A DNA stretch of 64,000 nucleotides, taken from assembly GCF_017676385.1 (NCBI RefSeq), contig NZ_JAFFZN010000015.1, positions 122,062 to 186,061 of the forward strand, written 5' to 3'. A model generated the notes under the pieces. The model made no database searches and was not told the DNA's origin. It was given only the letters and a program-made list of their open reading frames with translations. Below, piece by piece: positions 49,026-58,213 of the stretch (positions are counted from its first letter, which is position 1; every line of letters starts with the position of its first letter). This DNA comes from Streptomyces spirodelae (GTDB taxonomy: Bacteria > Actinomycetota > Actinomycetes > Streptomycetales > Streptomycetaceae). The translations under genes and the position numbers were made by a program.

Positions 49026-49972
49026 CAACGATCCACATCGACCGCGTCTCCCGCTGGTTCGGAAACGTCGTCGCGGTCAACGACATCACCATGGACATCG
49101 GCCCGGGTGTCACCGGCCTCCTCGGCCCCAACGGCGCCGGCAAGTCCACCCTGATCCATATGATGGGCGGTTTCCTGGCGCCCTCCAACGGAAGCGTCAC
49201 CCTGGAGCCCTCTCCCGGCCCCGACGGCAGGCCCGTGACGGCCGCGCCGATCTGGCGCAACGAGGACTCCTACCGCCACATCGGCCTGGTGCCCGAGCGC
49301 GAGGGCATGTACGACTTCCTCACGGGCCACGAGTTCGTCCTGGCCAACGCCGAGCTGCACGGCCTGCCCGATCCGCGCGCGGCGGCCGCCGAGGCGCTGG
49401 CGACAGTCGAGATGGAGTACGCGCAGGACCGGCGCATCTCCACCTACTCCAAGGGCATGCGGCAGCGTGTGAAAATGGCCTCCGCACTGGTGCACCACCC
49501 CTCGGTGCTGCTGCTGGACGAGCCGTTCAACGGAATGGACCCGCGCCAGCGCATGCACCTGATGGAACTGCTGCGCAAGATGGGCGACGAGGGCCGCACC
49601 GTGCTGTTCTCCTCGCACATCCTGGAAGAGGTCGAACAGCTCGCCTCCCACATCGAGGTCATCGTCGCCGGACGGCACGCAGCCAGCGGCGACTTCCGCA
49701 AGATCCGTCGCCTGATGACCGACCGTCCGCACCGCTATCTGGTGCGCTCCAGCGACGATCGGCGGCTGGCTGCCGCGCTCATCGCGGACGCCTCCACAGC
49801 GGGCATCGAGGTGGATCAGGCCGAGGGCGCGCTGCGCATCCAGGCCGTCGACTTCACCCGCTTCACCACGCTGCTGCCCCGCCTCGCACGGGAGCACGGC
49901 ATCCGGCTCTACACCGTCTCGCCCTCCGACGAGTCCCTGGAGAGCGTCTTCTCGTACCTCGTCGCGGCCTGA
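49022..49972 (+). CDS. ABC transporter ATP-binding protein (second)
   Basis: The 316-residue ATPase has GPNGAGKST, YSKGMRQR, VLLLDEPFNGMD and SSHIL motifs, plus a C-terminal regulatory extension. It is paralogous to the first ATPase (shared SYSTGM/TYSKGM architecture) but clearly diverged. The two probably form a heterodimeric motor with the two permeases. Confidence 0.93.
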   Translation: MTTIHIDRVSRWFGNVVAVNDITMDIGPGVTGLLGPNGAGKSTLIHMMGGFLAPSNGSVTLEPSPGPDGRPVTAAPIWRNEDSYRHIGLVPEREGMYDFLTGHEFVLANAELHGLPDPRAAAAEALATVEMEYAQDRRISTYSKGMRQRVKMASALVHHPSVLLLDEPFNGMDPRQRMHLMELLRKMGDEGRTVLFSSHILEEVEQLASHIEVIVAGRHAASGDFRKIRRLMTDRPHRYLVRSSDDRRLAAALIADASTAGIEVDQAEGALRIQAVDFTRFTTLLPRLAREHGIRLYTVSPSDESLESVFSYLVAA

Positions 49973-49994
49973 GCGGCGGAAAGGAGCTGACCAG

Positions 49995-50717
49995 ATGTAC
50001 AACCCGACGGTCGCGCGGCTCACCTGTCGCGCACTCCTCGGCCGCCGCCGTGCGCTCATCCTGTGCGCGCTGCCGGCACTGCTGCTCGTCGTGGCAGCCG
50101 TCGTACGCGCCATGAACGGTGCCGACGACGCGGTCACCAGCGAACTGCTGGGCGGCTTCGCGCTCGCCACACTGGTGCCGCTGATCGGCGTGATCGCCGG
50201 CACGGGCGCCATCGGCCCGGAGATCGACGACGGTTCGGTCGTCTATCTGCTCTCCAAGCCGGTCTCGCGCACCTCCGTCATCGTCACCAAGCTGCTGGTC
50301 GCCACCGGCACGACAGCCGTCTTCTCGGCGATACCGGTGCTGATCGCGGGCTTCATCCTGAACGGCAACAGCCAGCAGCTCGCCGTCGCCTACGCGCTGG
50401 CGGCGGCTGTCGGCTCCATCGCCTACAGCGCGCTGTTCCTGCTGCTGGGAACGGTCAGCAGGCACGCCGTCGTCATCGGCCTGGTGTACGCGCTGATCTG
50501 GGAGGCCCTCATCGGCAGCCTGGTGCCGGGGGCCAAGACGCTCAGCGTGCAGCAGTGGGCGCTCGCGCTCGCCGAGAAGGTGGCCGGAAGCAGCGCGGAC
50601 GTCAACTCGTCGGTGGGCCTTGTGGCCGCACTGGTGCTCATTGTCGTGGTCACCGTGGGCGGCACTCTCTTCGCCGGGCAGAAGCTGCGCACGCTGACAC
50701 TGGCGGGGGAGGAGTAA
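49995..50717 (+). CDS. ABC-2-type transporter permease (second)
   Basis: The 240-residue protein begins MYNPTVARLTCRALLGRRRA, has six TM helices and EIDDGSVVYLLSKPVSRTSV as the coupling-helix region. GGAAAGGAG precedes the ATG. Last gene of the ABC operon, followed by a strong terminator. Confidence 0.88.
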   Translation: MYNPTVARLTCRALLGRRRALILCALPALLLVVAAVVRAMNGADDAVTSELLGGFALATLVPLIGVIAGTGAIGPEIDDGSVVYLLSKPVSRTSVIVTKLLVATGTTAVFSAIPVLIAGFILNGNSQQLAVAYALAAAVGSIAYSALFLLLGTVSRHAVVIGLVYALIWEALIGSLVPGAKTLSVQQWALALAEKVAGSSADVNSSVGLVAALVLIVVVTVGGTLFAGQKLRTLTLAGEE

Positions 50718-50734
50718 CACAAGAGGGAGCGGAG

Positions 50735-50770
50735 GAGCGGGTGGGAGCGAGGAGTTGCTCCCACCCGCTC
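50735..50770 (+). terminator. Strong terminator of the ABC operon
   Basis: GAGCGGGTGGGAGC (50735-50748) pairs perfectly with GCTCCCACCCGCTC (50757-50770), a 14-bp stem with an 8-base loop, 18 bases after the permease stop. Confidence 0.9.
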
Positions 50771-50779
50771 GGCGTTCTG

Positions 50780-50940
50780 TCAGTGCGCCGTGCTGCTGAT
50801 CCTGCGGTCCCTGCCCGCACCCAGGCCCAGCAGCACCAGGCCCGCACGTACGCACAGCAGCAGCACGATCGGCGCTGTCCAGCCACCGGTCGCCTGGTGC
50901 ACAGCGCCGAGTGGGAGGCCCCGGGCACGTCCGCTCCGAC
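50780..50940 (-). pseudogene. C-terminal remnant of an MFS transporter (CynX/NimT type)
   Basis: On the minus strand, codons ending in the TGA at 50780-50782 read GAVHQATGGWTAPIVLLL followed by a second hydrophobic helix CVRAGLVLLGLGAGRDRR. This is the pattern of the last TM helices of major-facilitator transporters of the CynX family. No matching upstream portion exists: the sequence before about 50940 is unrelated and the next gene begins. It looks like a deletion remnant. Confidence 0.5.
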
Positions 50941-50969
50941 GGGCCCGGGGCCACCCCCCTCTCAGGCGG

Positions 50970-51749
50970 TCACTCGTCTTCGGACTCCGACCCGGTGCCG
51001 AGAGCGTGCGCCACTCCGCGCAGCTCGCGGCGCATGGCGCGCATCTCCTCGCCCATGTCGGCCAGCCGCTGGCTCATGGCGCACACCACCTGCTCGGTGC
51101 GCTCCGTGCGGCGCTCGGTCTCCGCGAGCCGGTGGTCCATCCGCTCCACCCGCGTGGACAGCCGGCCGATGACCGGTCCCAGTTCCTGCAGTACGGCACC
51201 GAGTTCGGCCCCGGCCGCCTCGAGGTTGCCGACCCTGCGGTCCAGCGACCCGTATCCCGCGGCCAGTGTGCGGACCGTCTGCCGCAGCTCCTCCGTGGAC
51301 TGCCGCACGGCCTCGACGCCGGGGTGCGCACGGGCGCTCTCCTCGACGTCGAGGAGGTACGAGCGGACCCGCTGGGCGATCACACTGTCGCGCAACAGCA
51401 TCGCCACATTGAGGACGGCGCGGCGGCTGAAGACGGTGAGTCCACTGCGACGCTGTGGATAACCGGTCTCCGGCCCGGATGAGACCGACAACTTGTCGGT
51501 CTGATATCCGCGCAGGTCAGAGCCCTTGAGAACGGACATCCCGTTGCTGATGAGCTCTTCGCGATGCCGCTCGGCCAGCTTTTCCACAGTTTTCAGCGGC
51601 ACTTCGAAGTAGTTGGCCACATCCCGCGTGGTGGCCTGTGCACCGCCTGTGGAAAACGCCAACGCCTTGACTTTGTCGAGGACTTCGACCTTGTGTGCCA
51701 TACCGGAGCGCGCGCTGCGCGACTCCAGCAGAACGGAATCGGTGTACAT
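50970..51749 (-). CDS. HTH and coiled-coil protein, antirepressor-like
   Basis: AGGAGGG lies 8 bases before the ATG. The 259 residues show an HTH-like block at about 38-62 (QATTRDVANYFEVPLKTVEK), a second conserved block FSRRAVLNVAMLLRDSVIAQ at 107-126, and a long coiled coil (about 140-245) with repeated heptads such as RVERMDHRLAETERR. The first blocks resemble phage antirepressor/Rha or BRO-N domains in layout; this is a fold-level impression, not a firm family call. The last residues are acidic (SESEDE). It stands alone; function unknown. Confidence 0.6.
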   Translation of the reverse strand: MYTDSVLLESRSARSGMAHKVEVLDKVKALAFSTGGAQATTRDVANYFEVPLKTVEKLAERHREELISNGMSVLKGSDLRGYQTDKLSVSSGPETGYPQRRSGLTVFSRRAVLNVAMLLRDSVIAQRVRSYLLDVEESARAHPGVEAVRQSTEELRQTVRTLAAGYGSLDRRVGNLEAAGAELGAVLQELGPVIGRLSTRVERMDHRLAETERRTERTEQVVCAMSQRLADMGEEMRAMRRELRGVAHALGTGSESEDE

Positions 51750-52043
51750 GGCAGACCCTCCTGGGTCCTGGTTTCGGACATGTCTGGGAAACCCCGCTCA
51801 CCTGGGGGCGTCAGGTGTCCGTATCCAGGAACCAGGAGCGGAGATCAGCTCATGTCTTCCCACGTACCGCACTACCGGCAAGAGGCCCCCGTCGCGCCCT
51901 GCTGGCGCATCCTGACGGGCCGACTCTCAACCGGCTACCACCACTTCACACACTCTCGACGTCACGCTCTCCAGTCGCCTCCGCGCAATGGGTACAACGA
52001 TGCGAAAGTCGTACGGTTACGCGATGCGAGCGACGCGAACGCC

Positions 52044-53459
52044 TCAACCGCGCCCGTCGCCCCGCAGGTTGAAGCGGAACATCCCCTGCGGGTCGCACTC
52101 CGCCTTCAGCCGCTCCAGCCGGGCACCCGTCTGCTCGCCGTACACCGACCGTGCGGCCTCCCGATCCTGCGGCCCGTACAGGAAATTGGCGTTCCGCCCC
52201 AGCGCGCGGTCGCCCACCGGAGCCAGCACCCGCTCATGCAGTGCCCGCACGACCTCCTCCCCCGAGCCCGGCCCGGCCCCCGACCCGGAATCCGCCGCCT
52301 GGTCGTCCGGCACCGGCGAGAGCACGTACAGCAGATAGCCCGCGTCCCGGTGCGGCACCGCGTTCGGCACGGCCGCCCGGCGGGAGAAGGCGCCGCCCAG
52401 ATGCCGCATGCTGAGCACACACATCACCTCGGCCGACGGCCCGGCAGCGGCCAGCACGGACCGCCGCGCGCTCTCGTCCAGTCCGTCGGAACCCAGCAGC
52501 ACATTGGCGCTGCGGTAGGAGTGCGGGGTGTCCGGTTCGCTGAAGACGGAGCCGCACTCGTCGTACGGCATGTCCCGCAACTCGTCGATCAGCACGCATC
52601 CGATGGCTCGCAGCGGCTCGACCAGCCGCTCCCCCTCGTCGCTCGGTCCGCTGAACGCGATGTGCACCTGTGCCAGATAGCGGCCGCGCAGCGGCGCGGG
52701 AACGGCGGGCACGTCCGGCATCGGCAGCAGCGTCACGGCGGAGGTCAGCTCGTCGGGGACCGACTCCGTCCACTTCTGCCAGATCCGCAGCACCTCTTCC
52801 GCGACCTGGCCACCGTCGAAGACGAGCCTGCCGCCGAAGATCCGCTCCACGGGTACGAGTTCGATCTCCATCCCGGTGACGACGCCGAAACCGCCACCGC
52901 CCCCGCGCAGTGCCCAGAAAAGCTCCGGATCGCTGTCAGCCGTCACATGGCGCAGCCGGGCGTCCGCCGTCACGACGTCGATCCTTCGCACCCGGTCGGC
53001 CGCGTAGCCGAACTGCCGTCCCAGCAGCCCGACACCGCCGCCCAGCGCGTACGAGACGACGCCGACGCCCGGCGCCGAGCCGTTGACGGGCGCCAGCCCG
53101 TGCCGCGCGGCCTGCTCCACCAGGTCGCCGGCCCGGACGCCCGCCTCGATCCACGCGGTACGTGCCCTGGTGTCGATCCGGATGCCCGTCATCCGCCGTG
53201 TGCTGACCAGCACCCCCGTACTGGCCGCCGCGCCCAGGCCGTGCCCGGTCGCCTGCACGGCCAGCGGCAGTCCGTACCGCTGTGCGTGGTCGACCGCCGC
53301 CCGTACGTCGTCCGGTGTGCGGGCCACGACAATCACGTCCGGACGGTGCGGATTCCCCGTCTGGAAACCGATGCGCTCCTGGTCGTACTCCGGCTCTCGG
53401 GGTACGAGCACACTGCCGCGCACCGCCGCACGCAGCGCCTCCAGCCCTTGCCCGCCCAT
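52044..53459 (-). CDS. FAD-binding oxidase of the BBE (berberine-bridge) family
   Basis: The start MGGQGLEALRAAVRGSVLV has GGAGG 9 bases upstream, better than longer alternatives that run into a 21-bp repeat. The 471 residues have the PCMH FAD domain (RPDVIVVARTPDDVRAAVDH, QATGHGLGAAAS, GSAPGVGVVSYALGGGVG), and a C-terminal BBE motif NFLYGPQDREAAR... CDPQGMFRFN. The GHG histidine may bind FAD covalently; the second, cysteine linkage seen in some members is not evident. The family oxidises sugars or alkaloid-like substrates; the natural one is unknown. Confidence 0.88.
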   Translation of the reverse strand: MGGQGLEALRAAVRGSVLVPREPEYDQERIGFQTGNPHRPDVIVVARTPDDVRAAVDHAQRYGLPLAVQATGHGLGAAASTGVLVSTRRMTGIRIDTRARTAWIEAGVRAGDLVEQAARHGLAPVNGSAPGVGVVSYALGGGVGLLGRQFGYAADRVRRIDVVTADARLRHVTADSDPELFWALRGGGGGFGVVTGMEIELVPVERIFGGRLVFDGGQVAEEVLRIWQKWTESVPDELTSAVTLLPMPDVPAVPAPLRGRYLAQVHIAFSGPSDEGERLVEPLRAIGCVLIDELRDMPYDECGSVFSEPDTPHSYRSANVLLGSDGLDESARRSVLAAAGPSAEVMCVLSMRHLGGAFSRRAAVPNAVPHRDAGYLLYVLSPVPDDQAADSGSGAGPGSGEEVVRALHERVLAPVGDRALGRNANFLYGPQDREAARSVYGEQTGARLERLKAECDPQGMFRFNLRGDGRG

Positions 53460-53499
53460 CTTGTCCGTCCTCCCCGTCACCGCCGGTCGCTCCTGTGTT

Positions 53500-53575
53500 T
53501 CCTTGCGCACGCCAACGCCTTCCTTGCGCACGCCAACGCCTTCCTTGCGCACGCCGACGCCTTCCGTCCGCATGC
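53500..53575 (-). repeat. 21-bp tandem repeat upstream of the FAD oxidase gene
   Basis: About three and a half copies of a 21-bp unit containing CTTGCGCACGCCAACGCCTT lie here. The unit is a multiple of three, so on the minus strand it would encode VRKEGVG repeats if translation began upstream of the chosen start. Confidence 0.8.
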
Positions 53576-53587
53576 GGCCCCTTCCGC

Positions 53588-54208
53588 TCACTGCCGTGCC
53601 GCGCCAGGGACCTGCCATTCAGGGTCCCTGCCGAGCCAGGCGGCGAGGCGGGTGCAGGTGTCGGCGCTCTGCGGGGCCTGGCGCGTCTCGCCGAACGGCA
53701 GGTGCTCCCGCCCCTCTGCGGGCAGCGCCTGGTGCGCGGTGGCCAGCGCGAAGCGGGCCACCTCCTCGTCCAGCTCGCCGCTCCAGCCGATGGCCCGCGC
53801 CAGGTCCCAGGTGTGGCCGACGGTCTCCATCACCGAGCCCGCCAGCGCGATCCGGCCGGGCATCCGCCCCCAGGGCACGGTGACGACGGCGTCCATGGCC
53901 TCGTCGCTCTCCCAGGCGGTCAGCATCCGCTTGCGGCCGTCCTCGTAGAGTTCGGGCCACTGTCCGGCGGGCACGTCGGCCGTCCACTCGGGCACGTCCG
54001 CGCCCTTCCCGTCCCCGCCTTCGGGCACGGTGGCGATCCGGCGTGCGCCGCTGACCACGTGGCCCAGCAGGGCACGCACGTCGTACTCCTCGCACGGTGT
54101 CGGGTCGTCGAGCCGTTCGGGCCGTACGGTGGCGATCACCGTGGCCAGCTGCGCGGTGGCGCGGGCGTACAGCGGGCGGGGGTCGGGGATGTGCGGGGTG
54201 CTGTTCAC
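53588..54208 (-). CDS. TIGR03086-type maleylpyruvate-isomerase-like (DinB/MDMPI) protein
   Basis: The 206-residue protein has the DinB/MDMPI four-helix bundle with LLGHVVSGARRI (first metal His), and a METVGHTWDLARAIGW segment containing the Glu and second His. The family uses mycothiol, the actinobacterial thiol, in isomerase or transferase reactions. Start MNSTPHIPDPRPLYARA. It is divergent from a WYL regulator with a 122-bp gap, so the regulator probably controls it. Confidence 0.85.
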   Translation of the reverse strand: MNSTPHIPDPRPLYARATAQLATVIATVRPERLDDPTPCEEYDVRALLGHVVSGARRIATVPEGGDGKGADVPEWTADVPAGQWPELYEDGRKRMLTAWESDEAMDAVVTVPWGRMPGRIALAGSVMETVGHTWDLARAIGWSGELDEEVARFALATAHQALPAEGREHLPFGETRQAPQSADTCTRLAAWLGRDPEWQVPGAARQ

Positions 54209-54330
54209 GGTTCACTCCTGGGTACGCGGCCGGCCGTGGCGGTGCCGGGCCGGCGGTGGCTTCGGTGCGAGGAGAGTCTGCCGGGAAAACTGGACACAAC
54301 CCGTCAACATTTTTGCGGCACTGTGGAGAG

Positions 54331-55365
54331 GTGAAATCCGACCGGCTGCTGGCCATCCTGTTGCTCCTCCAGACGCGCGGCCGCGTGCCGGCCGACGAGC
54401 TCGCCGCGGAGCTGGAGGTCTCCGCGCGGACCATCTACCGGGACGTCGAGGCTCTGTCGGCCGCCGGGGTGCCTGTGTACGCCGAGCGCGGGCGGCACGG
54501 AGGCATCACCCTGCTGCCCGGCTACCGCACCGATGTGACGGGCCTGACCAGCGACGAGGCCCGCGCGCTGTTCGTACTGGCCGCACAGGGCGTGCACGCG
54601 GCCCTGGGGCTCGACAGCGCTCTGGGTTCGGCGCTGCGCAAGGTGATGGCCGCGCTTCCCGCGCCGCACCGGCCGGTCGCCGATCTGACGAGCCGCCGCA
54701 TCCTGGTCGACCCCGACCGTTGGCTGCCCGGACCCCGCGGTGAGGTCCAACTGGACGTGCTGCACACCGCTGTCTTCGCCGACCGCAGGCTCCGCCTCCG
54801 CTACCGGCACAGCGGCCAGCACCGGGTGCGCACCTACACGGTCGATCCGTACGGCCTCGTCAGCAAGGCGGGTGTCTGGTACCTGGTCGCCGACCGGCGC
54901 CGCTCCCCCGCGCTCTTCCGTGTCGACCGGATCGCCTCCGCGACAGCGCTGGAGGAGCCCGTACGGCGCCGTGAGGGCGTCGAGCTCTCAGACGTATGGC
55001 AGACGCTGCGCCGACGGGTCGAGGACCGTCCCAGAGAGCTGCGGGTGACAGCGAGGGTGCATCGCTCACGGCTCGACATGTTCACCCGGATCGTGGGTCC
55101 CTTGCTGACCGAATACCCCGGCGCGGACGGGAAGGGTGAAAAAGAGGGTGACTGGGTCACCGTCCGCCTGGCCTTCTCCGTCCTCCCCGGCGTCAGCGTG
55201 CTCTTGCAGTTCGGCCAGTGGGTCGAGATTCTCGATCCCCCGGAGGCCGTCGAAGAACTGCTGCGACGCACCCGCGAGGTGGCCGCCCTGTACGAGCGGC
55301 AGCGCGCCTCGCCGTCCGGGAGCGCCACCGCTACCGCAGCGCTCTCCTACGAGACCGAGGAGTGA
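54331..55365 (+). CDS. WYL-domain (YafY-type) transcriptional regulator
   Basis: The GTG start yields VKSDRLLAILLLLQTRGRVP, the usual N-terminus of this family, although GGAGAG sits directly against the start; translation may be leaderless or start weakly. The 344 residues include a DeoR-like winged HTH (ELEVSARTIYRDVEALSAAG), a WYL beta domain (about 140-230, VDPYGLVSKAGVWYLVA) and a WCX C-terminal extension. Ligands of WYL proteins are often nucleotides or nucleic acids. Confidence 0.9.
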   Translation: MKSDRLLAILLLLQTRGRVPADELAAELEVSARTIYRDVEALSAAGVPVYAERGRHGGITLLPGYRTDVTGLTSDEARALFVLAAQGVHAALGLDSALGSALRKVMAALPAPHRPVADLTSRRILVDPDRWLPGPRGEVQLDVLHTAVFADRRLRLRYRHSGQHRVRTYTVDPYGLVSKAGVWYLVADRRRSPALFRVDRIASATALEEPVRRREGVELSDVWQTLRRRVEDRPRELRVTARVHRSRLDMFTRIVGPLLTEYPGADGKGEKEGDWVTVRLAFSVLPGVSVLLQFGQWVEILDPPEAVEELLRRTREVAALYERQRASPSGSATATAALSYETEE

Positions 55366-55485
55366 GCCGGGGACGGAACCGTCCGCCGGGCCTCGTCCGG
55401 GCCGCTGCCGCCAGCCGCCGTCTCCCGGCTCGCGCTGAAGGCGACAGCCCCCAGGCGACAGCCCTCCGGCCTCTGTCGGCGGGCG

Positions 55486-56328
55486 TCAGCCGGCCAGGCC
55501 GGGGAGCCGCTCCAGCACCTGCGCGATGCCGTCCTCGTCGTTGGAGGCGGTCACCTCGTCCGCGACGGACAGCAGCTCCTCGTGGGCGTTGGCCATGGCG
55601 ACGCCGTGACCGGCCCAGGCGAACATCGGGATGTCGTTGGGCATGTCGCCGAACGCGACGGTCTCGGCTGCGCGGATCTTGAGCCGTCGGGCGGCCAGAG
55701 CCAGCCCCTTGGCCTTGGACAGACCCAGCGGCAGCAGTTCCACTATGCCCTCGCCGGCCACCACCACGCCCACCAGGTCGCCGACGGCGGCCCGTGCGGC
55801 CTTGGCCAGCTCGTCGTCGTCCAGCTGCGGATGCTGGATGTAGAGCTTGTTCAGCGGCTGCCGCCAGATGGTCTCGCGGTCCTCGAACGGGACGTAGGGC
55901 AGCGGCCCGTCATGCACCCGGTAGCCGGGTCCCGCCAGCACCTCGCCGTCCACCCCGTCTCGGGAGGCTGCGACCGCGACGGTGCCGACCTCCTTCTCCA
56001 GCAGGCCAAGGGCCTGCTCGGCGACGCGCCTGTCGAGCGTGACGGAGGTCAGCAGCCGGTCCGAGCCCGCGTCGTAGACCTGGGCGCCCTGTGCGCACAC
56101 CGCCAGCCCGCGGTAGCCGAGGTCGGCCAGTATCCGCTTGGTCCACGGCACCGCGCGGCCCGTGACGACGATGTGCGCGGCACCGCGCGCGGTGGCCGCT
56201 TCCAGCGCGGCGCGGGTACGCCGCGAGACGGTGTCGTCGGAGCGCAGCAGCGTGCCGTCGAGGTCGGTGGCGATCAGCCGGTACGGGAACGCGTCGGGAC
56301 CGCCAGGGGCGGCAGCTGGCGCGCTCAC
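55486..56328 (-). CDS. HAD-superfamily Cof-type phosphatase coupled to serS
   Basis: The GTG start overlaps the serS stop in a GTGA arrangement. The 280 residues have DLDGTLLRSD (motif I), VTGRAVP (II), and VAFGDMPNDIPMF (IV), the same Cof/IIB layout as the protein at 29840-30646, to which it is clearly paralogous (GDMPND, AMANAHEELL). Coupling to seryl-tRNA synthetase is a conserved streptomycete arrangement (from memory); no link to serine metabolism is shown. Confidence 0.9.
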   Translation of the reverse strand: MSAPAAAPGGPDAFPYRLIATDLDGTLLRSDDTVSRRTRAALEAATARGAAHIVVTGRAVPWTKRILADLGYRGLAVCAQGAQVYDAGSDRLLTSVTLDRRVAEQALGLLEKEVGTVAVAASRDGVDGEVLAGPGYRVHDGPLPYVPFEDRETIWRQPLNKLYIQHPQLDDDELAKAARAAVGDLVGVVVAGEGIVELLPLGLSKAKGLALAARRLKIRAAETVAFGDMPNDIPMFAWAGHGVAMANAHEELLSVADEVTASNDEDGIAQVLERLPGLAG

Positions 56329-57653
56329 TTGGCGACCGGCTCCAGCGCCTCACGGCCGCCCAGATACGGCCGCAGCACCGGCGGCACCCACACCGAGCCG
56401 TCCTCCTGCTGGTGGTTCTCCAGCAGCGCCACGATCGTGCGCGGTACGGCGCACAGGGTGCCGTTCAGCGTCGCCAGCGGCTTGACATGCCCGCCCGTCG
56501 CCCGACCACCGCCCCCGCCGGAGGTCGCTTCGCTCCCGCCTGCCTTCTCGCGCATCCGGATCGACAGCCGACGCGACTGGAACTCGGTGCAGTCCGAAGT
56601 GGAGGTCAGCTCGCGGTACTTGCCCTGGGTGGGGACCCACGCCTCGCAGTCGAACTTGCGCGCCGCCGAGGAGCCAAGGTCACCGGTGGCCACGTCGATC
56701 ACCTGGAACGGCAGTTCCAGCGACGACAGCCACTGCTTCTCCCACTGGAGCAGCCTGTGGTGCTCGGCCTGGGAGTCCTCAGGGGCGACGTAGGAGAACA
56801 TCTCCACCTTGTCGAACTGGTGGACGCGGAAGATGCCGCGGGTGTCCTTGCCGTAGGAGCCGGCCTCGCGGCGGAAACAGGGCGAGAAGGCGGCGTAGCG
56901 CAGCGGCAGCCGGTCCGCCTCGATGATCTCGTCCATGTGATACCCCGCCAGCGGCACCTCAGAGGTGCCGACGAGGTACATGTCGTCCTTGGGCAGGTGG
57001 TAGACGTCCTGCGCGGCCTGGCCCAGGAAGCCGGTGCCCTCCATGGCGTGCGGCTTGACCAGCGCGGGCGTCAGCATCGGGGTGAAGCCCGCCTCGGTCG
57101 CCTGTGCGATGGCCGCATTGACCAGGGCCAGCTCCAGGAGCGCCCCCACGCCGGTCAGGAAGTAGAAGCGCGAGCCGGACACCTTGGCGCCCCGCTCGAC
57201 GTCGATGGCGCCGAGCTTCTGGCCCAGCTCCAGGTGGTCCTTGGGCTCGAAGCCCTCCGCCGCGAAGTCGCGTGGCGTGCCGATCGTCTCCAGGACGGCG
57301 AAGTCCTCCTCGCCGCCGACCGGGACGTCCGGGTGCACCAGATTGCTGAGCCGGCGCAGCAGTTGCTGTGTCTCCGCCGCTGCCTCGTCCTTCTCGGCGT
57401 CGGCTGCCTTCACGGCGGTCGCCAGCTCACCGGCGCGGCTCAGCAGCTCCGCCTTCTCCTCGCTCGTTGCTTTGGGGATGAGCTTGCCGAGCTGCTTCTG
57501 CTCGGCGCGGAGTTCGTCGAAGCGGACGCTGGAGGACCTGCGCCGCTCGTCGGCGGAGAGCACCGCGTCGACGAGGTCGACGTCCTCTCCACGGGCGCGC
57601 TGGGAGGCGCGCGCACGGTCGGGGTCCTCACGGAGCAGGCGAAGGTCAATCAC
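56325..57653 (-). CDS. serS: Seryl-tRNA synthetase
   Basis: The product (VIDLRLLREDPDRARASQRA at the N-terminus) has 442 residues: an N-terminal coiled-coil arm (about 1-110), class II motif 2 (FRREAGSYGKDTRGIFRVHQ) and motif 3 (GTLCAVPRTIVALLEN). Before motif 3 there is an insertion of roughly a dozen Gly/Ser/Thr residues (GGSEATSGGGGGRATGG) where most homologues have a short loop. GTG at 57653 fits the family start. No RBS is seen, and a TACCCT box lies 7 to 10 bases upstream, so the mRNA may be leaderless or nearly so. Confidence 0.96.
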   Translation of the reverse strand: MIDLRLLREDPDRARASQRARGEDVDLVDAVLSADERRRSSSVRFDELRAEQKQLGKLIPKATSEEKAELLSRAGELATAVKAADAEKDEAAAETQQLLRRLSNLVHPDVPVGGEEDFAVLETIGTPRDFAAEGFEPKDHLELGQKLGAIDVERGAKVSGSRFYFLTGVGALLELALVNAAIAQATEAGFTPMLTPALVKPHAMEGTGFLGQAAQDVYHLPKDDMYLVGTSEVPLAGYHMDEIIEADRLPLRYAAFSPCFRREAGSYGKDTRGIFRVHQFDKVEMFSYVAPEDSQAEHHRLLQWEKQWLSSLELPFQVIDVATGDLGSSAARKFDCEAWVPTQGKYRELTSTSDCTEFQSRRLSIRMREKAGGSEATSGGGGGRATGGHVKPLATLNGTLCAVPRTIVALLENHQQEDGSVWVPPVLRPYLGGREALEPVAK

Positions 57654-57887
57654 CACGCCAGGGTACCGGTGGGCTCGGACGCCGCTCGATTCGATATCAC
57701 TTTGCAGTGTTTTGCCCGAATTGGGCGTTTTGCTGCGCCGAGGAAAATACTGTTCTCTGGGTTTCTCGTTCTTCCGGTTTTCCGGCTTTCCGGCTTTCGG
57801 TGAGCGTCGGCCGGCCCGCACGTACAGGGGTGGGGCGGATGGACTGGAGGTGCTCGCGGGGGAGTTGAGCAGGCTTCCCGGCGGCAC

Positions 57888-58186
57888 TTATCCACAGCTG
57901 TGACAGACTCCGGCCGGGTTTTCCACAGGGGGAGAAGTAGTGCTGTGGAAATGAGGGAGTTCCGTTCCGGCATCTGTTCGGTCGGCGCGGAATTCCCGGG
58001 GTAAACCAGAAATACCCACTCAATCGAGGGGGGTTAGCTCACCCCAAAGAGTTGATCAACGGAATTGTGGTGACGGGGTGGGAGCTGCGCCCTGTGGAGG
58101 GAGATGGGGTCTGCATGCCGCTTTGTCGACTGAGTCCGTTTTCTCTGTCGACTTGTGCACAGGTCGGCACCCACCCCTGTGGATAA
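57888..58186. other. Cluster of DnaA-box-like sequences
   Basis: TTATCCACA occurs at 57888-57896, TTTTCCACA at 57919-57927, the reverse complement of ATTTCCACA at 57944-57952, and the reverse complement of TTATCCACA at 58178-58186. TTATCCACA is the strong E. coli DnaA box, and the Streptomyces consensus is TTGTCCACA. Four sites within 300 bases is unexpected by chance in GC-rich DNA, but this is not an origin: no dnaA/dnaN genes are near. Confidence 0.5.
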
Positions 58187-58213
58187 CTTTGCCGACCCTG
58201 TGTACGACGCGTC

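Noticed and set aside
51852..52043. Plus-strand ORF beginning MSSHVPHYRQEAPV with an AGGAG-like site
   Set aside because: It has no stop before running antisense into the FAD oxidase gene, so only a chance start is supported.
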